Counted from the first letter of the stretch, positions 42,463 to 50,528 are shown. The stretch is DNA of 64,000 nucleotides from TMP-24 sp041397305 (GCA_041397305.1 JAWKWX010000005.1:154478-218477), one strand, 5' to 3'. A program made the numbers and translations. The notes: generated by a model from the letters alone, not told the origin.

Positions 42463-44009
42463 CAGGCGAATATCCCATGCACGAACCATCGCGGAGCGCC
42501 GCCACGGCCATCGTCTTGCAACCCTTCCCGAAAGAGCCAGAAGCGGTGACCCACCTCATCCTCGACCTTGAAATAATCGCGCAGGCGCGTGCCGGGCTTG
42601 TCCAGCCACCATTCCGGCGCGATGCGCTCCGGCCCCTGATAGCGTGTGACGCGATAACCGCGCCGCCGCCATTGGAACTGCGCCGGCGGACCTTCGGGCA
42701 TGGCATAGAGCACGCCTACCTCTTCAGGATGATCCAGCAGGCGCTGGGGGCGTTCGGATACCGGATACGGCTGGCCGGGCGCATCGGCCATCGGGGCGAC
42801 CCGCGTCTCGGCCCGTTCGGGGATATGGCTTGCGACGGGTCGAAGCTGCGCCAAAGCCGTGTGGCCGAAGCGCGCCGTCAACCTGTCTACAAGTTGTGAA
42901 ATCTCAAGCCCGGTATCGCTGCCGCCCGCAAGATCGACCTGCCGCTCGCAAAGGGGTTCGGTTACCAGGGCTTCGAGCGATATCAGGTCAAAACCAAGCC
43001 CCGGATTCATCTGCTCCAGCCGGTCGCGGAAGAGAAAGACCATATGAGCCGGGTCGCGGCTGGGCAGGGCACAAGCAACCTCGATGCGGCTGATCTCGCC
43101 ATCGGTGCGGTAGACGGTCAGGCGCAGACGGCGCGCGCCCTGATGGGCCGGGGCCATTTGGCCGCACAGATCCGCGCACAGGTCCGGCAGGTGATGGGTG
43201 GGATCAAGGATCGGCTCGGCCAGTTTTGCATCGGTGCGAAAGACCGGCGGTATGTCGGGCGGGGAAATCGGCTCGGGCAGATGACCCGTCATCTGGTCCA
43301 GCCGGATCAGCGGGTTCTGCGCGGGGGCCGCGCGCGAAAACCTGCGTGCCAGCGAAAGGCGCGGCAGACCGGCGAGAGAACCAATCGAGCGCAACCCCAG
43401 CCGGTTCAGCAGCAGCACCGTCTCTGCATCCAGCCGCAGGGCCGCCACCGGCAGCGGAGCGAGGTCGGCCAGATCGTGACAGATCGCCCGTACCGGCCCG
43501 AACCGTGCCAGTGCCCAGGCCGCACCCAAACTCGGCGCCGACGCCAGCCGGGACGAAAACCCCAGCAGTGAAAGGCTGGCCTCCATCCGCACCAGCATCT
43601 CCGCCTCGCCGCCCCACAGATGGTCCGACCCGGAGGTATCGAGGATCAGCCCATGCCCCCCGGGCGGCGTCTCGGCCGTCCAGTTGTCCGCTGTCGTCCA
43701 GGGACACCAGCGCCGCGCCCAGAGGGCGAGGCGTTCCAGCGCCGCCATGTCGCCCTCGCAATCGGCATAGTCCACCCGCAGCTGCGGGCAGAGCGCACGC
43801 ATGTCGGCCACGCGCGCGCCGATCGTTACCCCTGCCAGATGCGCCATCCGATTGACGTCATGTATGACCGGGCCATGTGGGCCCTCGACCGCCAGCACCT
43901 GCGGCAGATCATCGGGCAGCGCGTTGCCCGACCGCTCCTGTATCTTCCGCCAGCGTTCCATCGGGAAGTGCGGCAACCAGATCGACACGATCCTGCGCCC
44001 CACGCTCAT
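42462..44009 (-). CDS. imuB: ImuB, catalytically inactive Y-family polymerase homologue
   Basis: A 515-residue Y-family-fold protein that serves as the hub linking ImuA, DnaE2 and the beta clamp. It starts RRIVSIWLPHFPMERW, where active Y-family enzymes have a catalytic DxD motif, so the metal site is absent as expected for ImuB. Palm and finger elements (GVTIGARVADMRALCPQL), the HhH segment LNRLGLRSIGSLAGLPR, and a long C-terminal tail with RRRGYRVTRYQGPERIAPEWW follow. It overlaps imuA by about 100 bases and dnaE2 by one. Confidence 0.94.
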   Translation of the reverse strand: MSVGRRIVSIWLPHFPMERWRKIQERSGNALPDDLPQVLAVEGPHGPVIHDVNRMAHLAGVTIGARVADMRALCPQLRVDYADCEGDMAALERLALWARRWCPWTTADNWTAETPPGGHGLILDTSGSDHLWGGEAEMLVRMEASLSLLGFSSRLASAPSLGAAWALARFGPVRAICHDLADLAPLPVAALRLDAETVLLLNRLGLRSIGSLAGLPRLSLARRFSRAAPAQNPLIRLDQMTGHLPEPISPPDIPPVFRTDAKLAEPILDPTHHLPDLCADLCGQMAPAHQGARRLRLTVYRTDGEISRIEVACALPSRDPAHMVFLFRDRLEQMNPGLGFDLISLEALVTEPLCERQVDLAGGSDTGLEISQLVDRLTARFGHTALAQLRPVASHIPERAETRVAPMADAPGQPYPVSERPQRLLDHPEEVGVLYAMPEGPPAQFQWRRRGYRVTRYQGPERIAPEWWLDKPGTRLRDYFKVEDEVGHRFWLFREGLQDDGRGGAPRWFVHGIFA

Positions 44010-44595
44010 GGCGCACCAGCCATTTTCCCGGCCGCCCGTCGCGCGATCGGAACAGCTCTACCCGCCAGCATGGATCCCCGGGCGCACGCGGATCGTCGGG
44101 ATTGGAGGCCGAGGGAAGCGTGGCAATCCTCCAGCGATCGCGCGCCGCGCTCAGATCGGCATTCGCCGCCTGCCGGATCAGCCAGCAGGGCACGGCAGAG
44201 GCCTCGCTCCGCAAGGCCAGCCGCTTCATCGCCGTAAAGCTCACCGCCGTCGGGTTGCCCCGGATTTCCGCGATGACCGCAGCCAACACCCGGCAGCGCA
44301 ACCCCTCCTCGACCGCGGTCATCACATCGACCGGCCGGGAAAGTTGCATCACCATCAGGGGTCTTTGCAGACCAAGACCTGCCAGAAAGGGCCGCCCCTT
44401 TTCCTGCAGCACCAGTCGGTCCTGAATCCAGAGCACAGGCGCCGCCCCGGGGCCAAGCCGCGCCAGGACGAACCCGATCGCGGCCGCCTCTGCCCCTGGT
44501 TCTGGAAAGACCTCGGACAGGGTTCCGTCGGCCCGCGGCGCACGGGAACCCGACCGCCGAGCTTGGACTATGGAAGGTGCATCCATTCGGAACAT
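43909..44595 (-). CDS. imuA: ImuA, SulA/RecA-like SOS mutagenesis accessory protein
   Basis: A protein of about 228 residues related to the RecA-like fold but without an intact Walker A. Core pieces are AAAIGFVLARLGPGAAPVLWIQDRLVLQEKGRPF and VEEGLRCRVLAAVIAEIRGNP. It activates the ImuB-DnaE2 mutasome. The start is uncertain: GTG at 44610, ATG at 44595 or ATG at 44586, none with a ribosome site. A LexA box lies 23-37 bases upstream of 44595. It is the first gene of the SOS-controlled imuA-imuB-dnaE2 operon. The long overlap with imuB is in a different frame. Confidence 0.87.
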   Translation of the reverse strand: MFRMDAPSIVQARRSGSRAPRADGTLSEVFPEPGAEAAAIGFVLARLGPGAAPVLWIQDRLVLQEKGRPFLAGLGLQRPLMVMQLSRPVDVMTAVEEGLRCRVLAAVIAEIRGNPTAVSFTAMKRLALRSEASAVPCWLIRQAANADLSAARDRWRIATLPSASNPDDPRAPGDPCWRVELFRSRDGRPGKWLVRHERGAQDRVDLVAALPDGTLAEDTGAVGQRAAR

Positions 44596-44617
44596 GGAAC
44601 ACGGAATCACACCAATC

Positions 44618-44632
44618 GTTCTTGTTTTGTTC
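44618..44632 (-). promoter_or_regulatory. LexA (SOS) box, GTTC-N7-GTTC direct repeat
   Basis: GTTC-TTGTTTT-GTTC on the plus strand (GAAC-N7-GAAC read towards imuA) is an exact match to the LexA direct-repeat operator described for Rhodobacter and other alphaproteobacteria. It is just upstream of imuA, as expected for a DNA-damage-inducible mutasome operon. lexA itself is not in the window. Confidence 0.85.
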
Positions 44633-44810
44633 TGATATTATGAATATGAGCGGCAGGCAAGACAAACTGTCCCGTCGTGGAAGGTACGCGAAAAGTCGGC
44701 GATTGCCGGGCAGTCGATCTGTGAAAATATTCATATATTTCAAATATCTGCGCATATTTCCCGACCGAAATTCTGCCGTGTTTTCTGGGGGTCGGGAAAA
44801 GGAACATGTC

Positions 44811-44838
44811 TCTGGTTCGAATCCAGAGTGCTCCGCCA
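44811..44838 (+). pseudogene. tRNA 3' fragment (T-arm, acceptor strand and CCA)
   Basis: A perfect T-arm (TCTGG-TTCGAAT-CCAGA) is followed by GTGCTCC, discriminator G and CCA. The matching 5' half, which should start near GGAGCAC, is not in the preceding 230 bases, which are AT-rich. It is therefore a stranded tRNA end. Its acceptor differs from tRNA-Ser(GCU), so it came from another tRNA gene or has diverged. Confidence 0.7.
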
Positions 44839-44934
44839 GCCACATAACATATTGGCAGTGAACGACTATCTGCACCGAGGCTTGTCACGCCATTTCCGTG
44901 ACAGGCGAGGCACGCGGCACCCAGAGACAGGAAG

Positions 44935-45000
44935 TGACAGGCGAAATACACGCCCGAAATGGCGCGGGTCCCTGTTTGGCATTTGGCGCGATACGATTTT
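44935..45000 (+). repeat. tRNA-downstream direct repeat, copy B
   Basis: The partner of 38983-39048, at about 86% identity over 66 bases in the same orientation and at the same distance from a tRNA 3' end. The interval 44839-44934 also parallels 38888-38982 (shared ATTTCCG and a similar CATAA...TATTG opening). Together the copies bracket dnaE2-imuB-imuA. Confidence 0.75.
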
Positions 45001-45074
45001 CGCAGGCTGCTTCTGGCGCCGGACCTGACTTTCGGTGGAGTGGAAGCTGACTGCCGCCCAATTCCCCAAGCAGA

Positions 45075-45278
45075 TCACCGACCCAGCCAGCTGCATATGG
45101 CGTCAGACGCGGCTGCCCACACCGCCTCCAGGGCACGAGCCGGCCCCGAGATTTCGTAGTCCGCCATGATAGCCTTGATCAGACGTTCGTAGTGTTGCAG
45201 CCGCAACAAGCACCTACCCAGCAATCGCTGGACCTCATGCTGAAGCGCCTGCAGCGCTTCGTCAGATACTGCCGTCAT
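45075..45278 (-). pseudogene. possible truncated hypothetical protein gene
   Basis: A 67-codon frame: the first 45 residues (ALQHEVQRLLGRCLLRLQHYERLIKAIMADYEISGPARALEAV) look like a well-formed helical protein, whereas the last 20 do not. The composition change suggests truncation or a frameshift near 45130. No ribosome site is visible. I do not recognise the function, and the reading may be accidental. Confidence 0.3.
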
Positions 45279-45327
45279 TATGTCGCCCCATTGAAAATCT
45301 GCTCATGCTGCCAAGGAGATGGTAGCG

Positions 45328-45510
45328 ATGAGAGCGACGCCGGGCGACAATCTGAAGCGGAGCACCGCGAAGCGCAAGACGGCGCTGGTCGTCAGGATCA
45401 TCCAAGGAAGGACGACGGTTGCCGAGGTCAGTCGGGCCTTTGGCCTTTTGCTCTCCGAAATCGAAGACTGGGTCGATCATGCCAGGCGGGGCATGAAGAA
45501 TGGGTGCATC
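45328..45510 (+). pseudogene. truncated IS3-type OrfA (HTH transposase subunit)
   Basis: Begins MRATPGDNLKRSTAKRKTALVV, then IIQGRTTVAEVSRAFGLLLSEIEDWVDHARRGMKN. This is the helix-turn-helix start of OrfA-like transposase proteins of the IS3 group. AAGGAG lies 9 bases before the ATG. After RRGMKN the similarity ends and the frame runs into the 3' end of the convergent prs gene, so the element has been cut off. No OrfB or terminal repeat is seen. Confidence 0.55.
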
Positions 45511-45535
45511 GCAGACGGCCGGGAGGCAATGGCGC

Positions 45536-46558
45536 CTACGATCCGCGGTTGTACATGCCTTCATAGATCGGTGTCAGCGTCTCGACCTCGAAAAGCGACG
45601 AGACGGAGGTGCCGTTCCAGATATTCATGATCGCCTGCGCGAACATCGGCGCGGTGGGCACGATGCGGATATTCTTCGTTTTCTTCACGGCCTCCGTCGG
45701 CTGGATCGAATCGGTGATCACGAGCGATTTCATCACCGATTTCTCGATCCGCTCGACCGCGGGGCCGGAAAGGACGCCGTGGGTGATGTAGGAATGAACC
45801 TCCTTCGCGCCCGCTTCGATCAGCGTCTCGGCTGCCTTGCAGAGCGTGCCTGCCGTGTCGCAGATATCGTCGACGATGATGCAGCTCTTGCCCTCGACCG
45901 AGCCGATCACCGTCATTCCCGCCACTTCGCCCGCCTTCTCGCGCCGCTTGTCGACGATGGCCAGGGGCGCGTTGATGCGCTTGGCGATCTCTCGCGCGCG
46001 CGCCACGCCGCCCACATCGGGCGAGACGATCATCAGTTCGTCCATCTTGCCCTTGAAATGATGCTCGATATCAAGCGTGAAGATCGGGCTCGCATAGAGG
46101 TTGTCCACCGGAATGTCGAAGAAGCCCTGGATCTGCGCCGCGTGCAGGTCGAGCGTCAGGACGCGGTCGACACCAGCCTCTGTCAGAAGGTTCGCGACCA
46201 GCTTGGCAGAGATCGGCGTGCGGGCCTTGGCGCGGCGGTCCTGGCGGGCATAGCCGAAATAGGGGATCACGGCGGTGATGCGGCTGGCCGAGGACCGGCG
46301 CAGCGCGTCGGTCATGATCAGAAGCTCCATCAGGTTGTCGTTCGCCGGGTTCGACGTCGGCTGGATGATGTACATATCCTCGCCGCGGACATTCTCGAAC
46401 ACCTCGACGAAGATCTCCTGATCGTTGAACCGCTCGACCCGCGCATCGACGAGGCCAACGTTCACCCCGCGGTGCATCGACATGCGCCGGGCGATGGCGC
46501 TGGCGAGCGGGCGGTTGGCGTTGCCGGAAATGAGTTTCGGTTCGGTCATCACGGGCAT
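45536..46558 (-). CDS. prs: ribose-phosphate pyrophosphokinase
   Basis: Makes PRPP from ribose-5-phosphate and ATP for purine, pyrimidine, His, Trp and NAD synthesis. 340 residues with all class I features: the flexible loop DRRAKARTPISAKLVANLL, the LDLHAAQIQGFFDIPVDNL strand, the catalytic SPDVGGVARAREIAKR loop and the PRPP loop VDDICDTAGTL. The ATG at 46558 is chosen because AAGGA lies 6 bases before it; MTEPK at 46549 is the alternative. It is divergent from the alpha/beta hydrolase gene. Its 3' end abuts the transposase remnant. Confidence 0.97.
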   Translation of the reverse strand: MPVMTEPKLISGNANRPLASAIARRMSMHRGVNVGLVDARVERFNDQEIFVEVFENVRGEDMYIIQPTSNPANDNLMELLIMTDALRRSSASRITAVIPYFGYARQDRRAKARTPISAKLVANLLTEAGVDRVLTLDLHAAQIQGFFDIPVDNLYASPIFTLDIEHHFKGKMDELMIVSPDVGGVARAREIAKRINAPLAIVDKRREKAGEVAGMTVIGSVEGKSCIIVDDICDTAGTLCKAAETLIEAGAKEVHSYITHGVLSGPAVERIEKSVMKSLVITDSIQPTEAVKKTKNIRIVPTAPMFAQAIMNIWNGTSVSSLFEVETLTPIYEGMYNRGS

Positions 46559-46673
46559 ATGTCGTCCTTGTCGCGGGGCCCATGCCGGGTCGGTCCGGCA
46601 TCCGTCGGGGATTCGGGCGCGTTGCACTGCCTCTATCACCCGGATAGGGTCGCGGCAATTTGTTGGAGGGCAT

Positions 46674-47477
46674 ATGGCCAGGGACGTTGTGCAAAGTGCG
46701 CAGATTTTTCAGGTGAGCTATGGCGCGGGCGCGCGGCGCGGGCTGGCGCTGCATTGCTCGCTGGCGCATTCCGGCGCTTGGAAGACCTGTTTCGCCACGC
46801 TGGAAGAACCGATCACGATTGATGCTTTCGATCTGCCCGGTCACGGCAAGTCGCCCGACTGGGATGGCCAGTCCGATTATGTCGCCCTCTGCCGTTCGGT
46901 CGCCGAGGATCTGATCGGCGAGGAACCCGTCGATCTCATCGGCCATTCGGGTGGCGCGGTGGCGGCGCTTCAGCTGGCGCTCGACCGGCCTGACCTTGTC
47001 CGGACACTGACCCTGATCGAGCCGGTGCTGTTTGCTGCCGCGCGCGGTACGCCTGAGTTCGAGGCCTGGGCAGAGGCGATGTCCCCCTATGTGACGGCGC
47101 TTGCAAAGGGTGAACGGATGGAAGCGGCCGAGAGCTTTGCCCGTATCTGGGGCACGGGGACAGCTTGGGAAGAGATCGAACCCCGGACGCGCGCCTATAT
47201 GGCCGAACGCATCTATCTGATCGCGGCGGGCGATCCCGGGCTGATCGAGGACAACTTCGGCATCCTCGGTGAAGGTCGGCTTGAAGCGCTCGACCTGCCG
47301 GTGATGATCATCGTGGGCGGCGACAGCCCCCCGATCATCGGCGTGATCGCCGAGGCGGTCGCCCGGCGCCTGCCCGATGTCGGCCTCGCCGAAGTGCCGG
47401 GGGCCGGGCATATGCTGCCGATCACCCATCCCGCGCAGGTCGCAGGGCTGATAGACATCAACCTGTCGCGCGACTGA
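46674..47477 (+). CDS. alpha/beta hydrolase
   Basis: A 267-residue cytosolic hydrolase. LALHCSLAHSGAW is the oxyanion-loop strand, IDAFDLPGHGKSPDW the next, LIGHSGGAVAALQLAL the nucleophile elbow (Ser), and VPGAGHMLPITHP provides the His. The acid is probably Asp in VGGDSPP. The substrate is unknown. TTGGAGGG lies 3-4 bases before the chosen ATG; upstream in-frame codons belong to the divergent prs promoter region. It converges on the threonine aldolase gene. Confidence 0.88.
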   Translation: MARDVVQSAQIFQVSYGAGARRGLALHCSLAHSGAWKTCFATLEEPITIDAFDLPGHGKSPDWDGQSDYVALCRSVAEDLIGEEPVDLIGHSGGAVAALQLALDRPDLVRTLTLIEPVLFAAARGTPEFEAWAEAMSPYVTALAKGERMEAAESFARIWGTGTAWEEIEPRTRAYMAERIYLIAAGDPGLIEDNFGILGEGRLEALDLPVMIIVGGDSPPIIGVIAEAVARRLPDVGLAEVPGAGHMLPITHPAQVAGLIDINLSRD

Positions 47478-47570
47478 CCATGGACCCCCGGGAGGCTTCG
47501 CGTTGCCTTCGGCACTTGTCGTAAGCTGCGTCCAGCGAAGAGGGACGGCGCGGACCGATGAGCCGCCCGC

Positions 47571-48626
47571 TCAGCCCGCCCGCAAAAGGTCGAGAAAGGC
47601 CTCGACCTCCGCTTCGGTCGTCGCCCAGGAGCATACGAAGCGCGCCGAAAGGGCCACATCGTCCGCACCCTCGAGGCTCTGGTCGAAGGGCCAGAGGTAA
47701 TAATGCCCGCCCGCCGCCATCGCCGTGCGGTGCAGCCCGCGCGGCAGGCGGGCGAAGACGATATTGCCCTCGGTCGGATGGACGAGGCTGCCACCAGGCA
47801 GGGCGGCGAGGCCTGCCGACAGGCGCGCGGCCATGCGGTTCGACTGGCGCGCCAGATGCAGCCAGAGCCCGTCGGTCAGATAGGCCTCCATCTGTGCAGA
47901 CAGATAGCGGTGCTTGGAAAAGAGATGGCCGCCGCGCTTGCGCCGCAGTTCGAATTCCCAGGCCTTGGCCGGATCGAAGATCACCAATGCCTCGACGCCA
48001 AGGCATCCGTTCTTGGTGGCGCCGAACGAGAGAAGGTCCACCCCGGCCCGCCAGGTCATCTCGGCCGGGCTTGCGCCGGAGACCACCAGCGCATTGGCGA
48101 AACGTGCGCCGTCCATATGGCTCGCCATGCCTTCGGCGCGGGCAGGCGCGGTCAGCGCCGCGACCTCCGCGGGGCGGTAGAAGGTGCCCGCCTCGGTCAG
48201 GTTCGTCAGGCTGAGTGCGCCGTGCTGATGGTGATGGACGCCGCCCTGCGGGGTCTGGTTCATCCGCGCGGCCAGCGCTTCGGGCGTGATCTTGCCGTGC
48301 GCCCCGGCGATCCCGGCGATCCGGCCGCCGCCAATGTAGAATTCCGGCGCGCCGCATTCGTCCGCGACGATATGCGCCTCTTCATGGGCATAGACAGTGC
48401 CCCAGACCGGGCAGGCGAGCGAGAGCGCCAGCGAATTGGCCGCCGTGCCGGTCGGCACCAGAAAGACCGCCGCCTCGGGCGCCTCGAACGTCTCGCGGAT
48501 CAGCGCGCGCACCCGGTCCATGATCGGATCGGTTCCGTAGGAGGGGGCGTAACCCTCGTTTGCGGCCAAGAGCGCGGCCATCACTTCGGGCGCGGCGCCC
48601 GATGTATTGTCGGAGGCGAATTCCAT
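47571..48626 (-). CDS. low-specificity L-threonine aldolase family protein
   Basis: A PLP enzyme (fold type I, beta-eliminating lyase family) of 351 residues that splits L-threonine or allo-threonine to glycine and acetaldehyde. The start FASDNTSGAAPEVMAAL is diagnostic. FLVPTGTAANSLAL, AHEEAHIVADECGAPEF and HMDGARFANAL bind PLP, and Lys in SFGATKNGCLG is the Schiff-base residue. A trailing C-terminal domain completes it. The ATG shares one base with the stop of the YcgN gene, so the pair is coupled. Confidence 0.93.
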   Translation of the reverse strand: MEFASDNTSGAAPEVMAALLAANEGYAPSYGTDPIMDRVRALIRETFEAPEAAVFLVPTGTAANSLALSLACPVWGTVYAHEEAHIVADECGAPEFYIGGGRIAGIAGAHGKITPEALAARMNQTPQGGVHHHQHGALSLTNLTEAGTFYRPAEVAALTAPARAEGMASHMDGARFANALVVSGASPAEMTWRAGVDLLSFGATKNGCLGVEALVIFDPAKAWEFELRRKRGGHLFSKHRYLSAQMEAYLTDGLWLHLARQSNRMAARLSAGLAALPGGSLVHPTEGNIVFARLPRGLHRTAMAAGGHYYLWPFDQSLEGADDVALSARFVCSWATTEAEVEAFLDLLRAG

Positions 48627-49078
48627 CACAGAACCTCGATGATATGATCTTCCCAATCGTCCTCATGGACGGTGAATTCCGAAACCGTCCAACCCCGGAC
48701 CGACTGGCCTGCGGCGTGCACGCTTTCCGGATCGCCAGAGATCAGCGGGTGCCAGGGTTCGAGCGGCCGGTCCTCGGCCCGAAGCCTGTAGGCGCAGGTC
48801 GCGGGCAGCCAGTAGGCGATCTTGCCGATGCCGCCCTTGGTCAGCACCACGCATTCGGGCACGAAGGTCTTGCGCGTCCGGTACTGGGTGCAGCGGCAGC
48901 TGTCGGCGTCAAGAAGGCGGCAGGCGACATTGGTGAAGTGGACTTCACCGGTCTCCTCATCCTCAAGCTTGTTCAGGCAGCATTTGCCGCAGCCATCGCA
49001 CAGCGCCTCCCATTCCGCCGAGGTGAGGCGGGAAAGCGGCAGGGTCCAGAATTCGGGGCGAAGAGCGTCGTCTGTCAT
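48626..49078 (-). CDS. YcgN family cysteine-cluster protein (UPF0260)
   Basis: A 150-residue cytosolic protein with the YkgJ/YcgN cysteine pattern: CDGCGKCCLNKL, then ACRLLDADSCRCTQY and FVPEC, eight cysteines that probably bind an Fe-S or zinc centre. WLPATCAYRLRAEDRPLEPWHPLISGDPESVH is typical of the family. The role is unknown. It is the first gene of a two-gene unit with the threonine aldolase gene. Confidence 0.92.
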   Translation of the reverse strand: MTDDALRPEFWTLPLSRLTSAEWEALCDGCGKCCLNKLEDEETGEVHFTNVACRLLDADSCRCTQYRTRKTFVPECVVLTKGGIGKIAYWLPATCAYRLRAEDRPLEPWHPLISGDPESVHAAGQSVRGWTVSEFTVHEDDWEDHIIEVL

Positions 49079-49119
49079 GGCGGCCCACTCTGGCCGAGCG
49101 TCCGGCGAAAGGGAAGGGG

Positions 49120-50049
49120 TCAGAGCTTGCTCAGAATGGCGCGGGCGCGGTCGCAGTCGGCATTCATCTGGGCGATGAGCGCCCCGAGCCCGTCGAAGCG
49201 CATCTCGGGCCGCAGATAATCGACGAGCGCCACCGACAGGTGCTGGCCGTAGAGATCGCCCGCGAAGTCGAAGAGGTAGGTTTCGAGATTGGGTAGGTTT
49301 TCCCCGAACATCGGCCGGACGCCAAGGCTTGCGGCGCCATCGTAGCTGCCGGCCAGAGGTCCGGTCAGCACATCGACCTTCACCGCATAAACCCCGAGCT
49401 TTGGCAGGTGCAGCCCGTCGAGCGCCATGTTGGCGGTCGGAAATCCAAGCGCGCGGCCGCGCTTCTCGCCATGAAGCACCTCGCCCTCGATCCGGTGCCA
49501 GTGGCCAAGCATGGCCTGCGCATCGCGCGGACGCCCTTCGGCCAGTGCCGCGCGGATGTTGGTGGAGGAAATGTCGAGCCCTTCGAAGCGCACGATCTCG
49601 GCCACGGTGACGCCGAAGCCGAGGCGCTCGCCGAGCGCCTTCAGCGTCCCGGCGTTGCCCTTGCGGCCGCGGCCGAAGCAGAAATCGGCGCCGACCGTGA
49701 CATGCGACACACCAAGGCCGCGCGACAGGACCTCTGCCGCGAAGGTCTCGGCCTCCATCCCGGCGAGGCGGTGATCGAACGGCAGTTCAAAGAGTTCCGC
49801 CACCCCGAGCTTTTCCAGCCGGTGGGCGCGGGCCTCGGCATTCATCAGCCGGAAGGGGGCGGCGGCGGGGGCGAAGAACTGGCGGGGGTGGGGTTCAAAA
49901 GTGATGATGCCCAAGGGGGCGGGGGCGGCGGTCCGGGCGCGGCCGATCACCGCCTGGTGGCCGAGATGGACGCCGTCGAAATTGCCCATGGCGACGGTCG
50001 CGCCGCGCGCGGACGGATGGGTCCCTTGCCAGTCGGTGTGCGTGCGCAT
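49120..50049 (-). CDS. ribF: bifunctional riboflavin kinase / FAD synthetase
   Basis: Phosphorylates riboflavin to FMN and adenylates FMN to FAD. 309 residues. The N-terminal FAD synthetase half has AMGNFDGVHLGHQAVI, GIITFEPHPRQFF and the ISSTNIRAALAEG motif. The C-terminal kinase half has GRALGFPTANM, GVYAVKVDV and ASLGVRPMFGENLPNLETYLFDF. Its products supply the many flavoenzymes encoded nearby. It is followed by the small YcgN-aldolase unit in the same direction. Confidence 0.96.
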   Translation of the reverse strand: MRTHTDWQGTHPSARGATVAMGNFDGVHLGHQAVIGRARTAAPAPLGIITFEPHPRQFFAPAAAPFRLMNAEARAHRLEKLGVAELFELPFDHRLAGMEAETFAAEVLSRGLGVSHVTVGADFCFGRGRKGNAGTLKALGERLGFGVTVAEIVRFEGLDISSTNIRAALAEGRPRDAQAMLGHWHRIEGEVLHGEKRGRALGFPTANMALDGLHLPKLGVYAVKVDVLTGPLAGSYDGAASLGVRPMFGENLPNLETYLFDFAGDLYGQHLSVALVDYLRPEMRFDGLGALIAQMNADCDRARAILSKL

Positions 50050-50081
50050 CTGCCCCTGTCGGCGGATGGCCCCGCCTGCAC

Positions 50082-50528
50082 TCAGTCGAACTTGCGGCTC
50101 GGTGCCAGAACCAGCGCCTCGCCTTTCAGGACCACCCTATCGCCCACGGCGCAATGGGTTTCAAGGGTCACGCGGCGTCTGGCATGGTCGATCGCCGTGA
50201 CCTTCACCTCGGCATGGACGGTATCGCCGGGACGGACGGGCGCCATGAATTTCAGCGTCTGGCCGAGATAGACGGTCCCATGGCCGGGAAGCTGCTCGCC
50301 GATCACCGCCGAGATGAGGCCCGCGGTCAGCATGCCATGGGCGATACGTCCTTCGAAGATCGTGTCACGCGCATAGGCCTCGTCGAGATGAACCGGATTG
50401 CGATCGGTCGAGACCTCGGCAAAGAGCTCGATATCCCGATCGGTGATGGTTTTCTGGAGATAGCGGGTCATGCCGATCTCCAGGTCCTCGATGCAGATCG
50501 TTCCGCGCGGCTGATTGTCGAGCATCAT
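50082..50528 (-). CDS. MaoC-like (R)-enoyl-CoA hydratase family protein
   Basis: A 148-residue hot-dog-fold protein. The hydratase motif is intact: Asp and His in STDRNPVHLDEAYA, then FEGRIAHGMLTAGLISAVIG. This pattern matches PhaJ-type (R)-specific hydratases that form (R)-3-hydroxyacyl-CoA. The single-domain length fits PhaJ better than full MaoC. The substrate range is not decided by sequence. Two adjacent ATGs exist at the start. It lies 32 bases upstream of ribF on the same strand. Confidence 0.9.
   Translation of the reverse strand: MMLDNQPRGTICIEDLEIGMTRYLQKTITDRDIELFAEVSTDRNPVHLDEAYARDTIFEGRIAHGMLTAGLISAVIGEQLPGHGTVYLGQTLKFMAPVRPGDTVHAEVKVTAIDHARRRVTLETHCAVGDRVVLKGEALVLAPSRKFD

Noticed and set aside
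44577..44838. A complete second tRNA gene ending at the CCA
   Set aside because: No acceptor 5' strand, D-arm or anticodon arm could be built in the preceding sequence; only the 3' end is present.
44006..44875. Minus-strand frame spanning imuA and the tRNA fragment
   Set aside because: Its start reads GFEPET-type residues, which come from translating a tRNA T-arm backwards. It conflicts with the LexA box and imuA.
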